From positions 1-7,777 of the forward strand of contig JAUWZM010000104.1 in NCBI GenBank assembly GCA_030615365.1: a stretch of 7,777 nucleotides of DNA, written 5' to 3'. Of the stretch, positions 6,612 to 7,777 are shown one piece after another. Position 1 is the stretch's first letter; every line of letters starts with the position of its first letter. This stretch comes from Candidatus Aerophobota bacterium (GTDB lineage: Bacteria > Aerophobota > Aerophobia > Aerophobales > B3-G15). Made by a program: the position numbers and the translations under genes. Below the pieces are notes generated by a model. It saw only the letters and a program-made list of their open reading frames with translations. It searched no databases and was not told the DNA's origin.

Positions 6612-7673
6612 GTGTCTGAAAAGGTAAGAGCTATTTACGAAGAAGGACAAAATAAAAATCTTCCCTTAGAAAAGATCAAAATATTTACCTCCTTATTTAG
6701 GGGAAGGACTGATGTTTTTGCCAAACGATGGGAGAAAGCAGATGGTTCTGCTAGTGGTTATATTCCGGTTTGTTTAAATGAATGGAAGAGACCCCTATGT
6801 TATAAGACGAGGGGACTAAAATGTAAGGATTGTCCAAATAAAAAATACGCAAAGCTTACCGATTTATTCATTAAAGAACATTTAACGGGTAGAAAAACCA
6901 TTGGAATTTACCCTCTATTAGAAGATAATTCCTCTTATTTCTTAGTGGTTGATTTCGATGGAGAAGATTGGTTGAATCAGGCCAAAAAGTTGTCGGCCCA
7001 TTGCGAGAAATATCAAATCCCAGGTTATTTAGAAAGATCTCGTTCGGGCAATGGATGTCATATTTGGTTTTTCTTTCAGGAAAATTATCCGGCTTACAAA
7101 AGTAGAGCTATTTTCTTACATTTATTGAAGGAAGCTGGCAATACCGATGAATTTGCTAAAAAAGATAGTTTTGACCGTTTATTTCCTAATCAAGATTCGC
7201 TTACTCGAAAGGGAATTGGTAATCTAATAGCCCTCCCTCTTCAGGGAGGAGTAATACAAAATCAAAACAGTGTTTTTCTAAATCCGGCAAAAAATTTCAC
7301 GCCCTACGAACATCAGTGGAAGTTTTTGAAGTCAATAACGAAAGTACCTGCTAACAAACTTGATGGATTATTTAATGCTCTTGCCCGATGTAAAAAAGAT
7401 AACTACCCAATTTCTAGAAGAGGTGAAATACAAATTACTTTAGGAACTCATATTTTTATTCCCAAAAGATATTCGTCAAAGGATTTAGTAAATTTTTTAA
7501 TTGAGAATTTAAACTTTATCAACTCAGAGTATATTCAAAAGCAAAGAATGGGTCTTTCTATTTATAAAATAGAGAAATATTTTAAGACGGTTTTAAAAGA
7601 TGATAACAATGTGATTATCCCTCGCGGCTTTTTAGAATGTAGATTCCAGCGCAAACCTGCCACCTATTCCTGA
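6612..7673 (+). CDS. TOTE conflict-system primase domain, C-terminally truncated
   Basis: The open frame encodes the archaeo-eukaryotic primase (AEP) part of a TOTE conflict-system protein, normally a much longer polypeptide that continues into a superfamily II helicase. Visible in order: FTSLFRGRTDVFAKRW (25-40); a Cys-rich zinc-binding segment (C54, C63, C71, C74); TIGIYPLLEDNS (96-107); the metal-binding VVDFDGEDW with D114 and D116; ERSRSGNGCHIWFFF with H150 (141-155); SFDRLFPNQD (186-195); and GNLIALPLQGG (203-213). The segment up to IIPRGFLE (334-342) matches the linker before the helicase. The final residues (CRFQRKPATYS) are read from an inserted mobile-element end. The start is GTG at 6612 with AAAGGAAG upstream. 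Metal-binding and active-site residues look intact, so an isolated primase domain could be made, but without helicase or nuclease the system is presumably dead. TOTE systems are proposed anti-invader defences. Confidence 0.85.
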   Translation: MSEKVRAIYEEGQNKNLPLEKIKIFTSLFRGRTDVFAKRWEKADGSASGYIPVCLNEWKRPLCYKTRGLKCKDCPNKKYAKLTDLFIKEHLTGRKTIGIYPLLEDNSSYFLVVDFDGEDWLNQAKKLSAHCEKYQIPGYLERSRSGNGCHIWFFFQENYPAYKSRAIFLHLLKEAGNTDEFAKKDSFDRLFPNQDSLTRKGIGNLIALPLQGGVIQNQNSVFLNPAKNFTPYEHQWKFLKSITKVPANKLDGLFNALARCKKDNYPISRRGEIQITLGTHIFIPKRYSSKDLVNFLIENLNFINSEYIQKQRMGLSIYKIEKYFKTVLKDDNNVIIPRGFLECRFQRKPATYS

Positions 7674-7777
7674 ACAAACCTGCCACCTATTCCAGGCTAA
7701 AGTTGCCACTCATTCCTGAACAAAGCTGCCACTTTTTAAGAAAATTCAGGAATAACTGGCAGCTTTCAACTGGAACC
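7638..7777 (+). mobile_element. Left end of an IS21-like insertion element (partial, runs off the window)
   Basis: Homology to the TOTE protein stops after IIPRGFLE (codon ending 7637), and a repeat-rich sequence starting TGTAGATTCCAGC follows. A TG terminus followed by several tandem copies of a roughly 23-bp motif is typical of IS21-family ends, where the transposase IstA binds. No istA or istB is present because the window ends 140 bp into the element. Assignment to IS21 rests on end architecture only; another family with multiple terminal repeats is possible. Confidence 0.55.
7652..7768 (+). repeat. Four 23-bp tandem repeats plus one inverted copy
   Basis: Units at 7652-7674, 7675-7697, 7698-7720 and 7721-7743 share the core c/taaa-c/g-ctgccac followed by attcctgaa. 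The first two are identical over 19 bases (caaacctgccacctattcc). The fourth decays after gccact. At 7744-7768 the motif recurs inverted (attcaggaataactggcagc then tttcaac), whose complement reads gttgaaagctgccag and on to attcctgaat. Exact 23-bp phasing suggests arrayed protein-binding sites about two helical turns apart. There are no spacers, so it is not CRISPR. Confidence 0.8.

Noticed and set aside
7652..7768. CRISPR array
   Set aside because: Units are directly adjacent with no unique spacers, the period is 23 bp, and one copy is inverted; this fits transposon-end binding sites.

Overview
The window is an AT-rich accessory region from a bacterium I cannot place. Genes are preceded by good Shine-Dalgarno sites and TGA is a normal stop. 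Every recognisable gene lies on the plus strand. The density of broken transposons, gene remnants and an interspersed palindromic repeat fits a mobile-element-rich chromosome, possibly of an anaerobic or uncultured lineage; that placement is inference.

Layout. Positions 1-1957 hold two decayed insertion sequences joined head to tail: a DD(35)E integrase-type transposase with its left end (two 22-nt direct repeats, and a hairpin over the ribosome-binding site), cut short near position 1010, then the C-terminal two-thirds of an IS4-family transposase that keeps the YREK signature but carries a frameshift and an internal TGA. Positions 1958-2352 contain no intact gene; they hold a 60-codon startless coding remnant, a possible promoter and a perfect 9-bp hairpin.

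Positions 2353-5142 carry three unusual intact genes and one remnant: an all-helical protein resembling the C-terminal part of SWIM zinc-finger proteins but lacking the zinc finger, a dead fragment resembling DUF2293, a short TPR protein with a possible winged-helix tail, and an unrecognised acidic protein coupled to the TPR gene by an ATGA overlap. One base after that gene begins a radical SAM protein (5144-6322) with a PqqD-like N-terminal domain. Its SPASM-like C-terminus stops just before an interspersed palindromic repeat (6341-6463).

Positions 6612-7673 encode the archaeo-eukaryotic-type primase domain of a TOTE conflict system. The reading frame is cut right after the primase-linked region, before any helicase or nuclease domain, by what looks like the left end of an IS21-like element with 23-bp tandem repeats (about 7638 to the window end).

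How they work together: the TPR, acidic and radical SAM genes could form one transcription unit (overlap, then 1-nt gap). No RiPP precursor peptide is evident. The region reads as a defence or conflict island repeatedly damaged by transposons: the TOTE gene, the DUF2293-like gene and probably the SPASM domain are all truncated.
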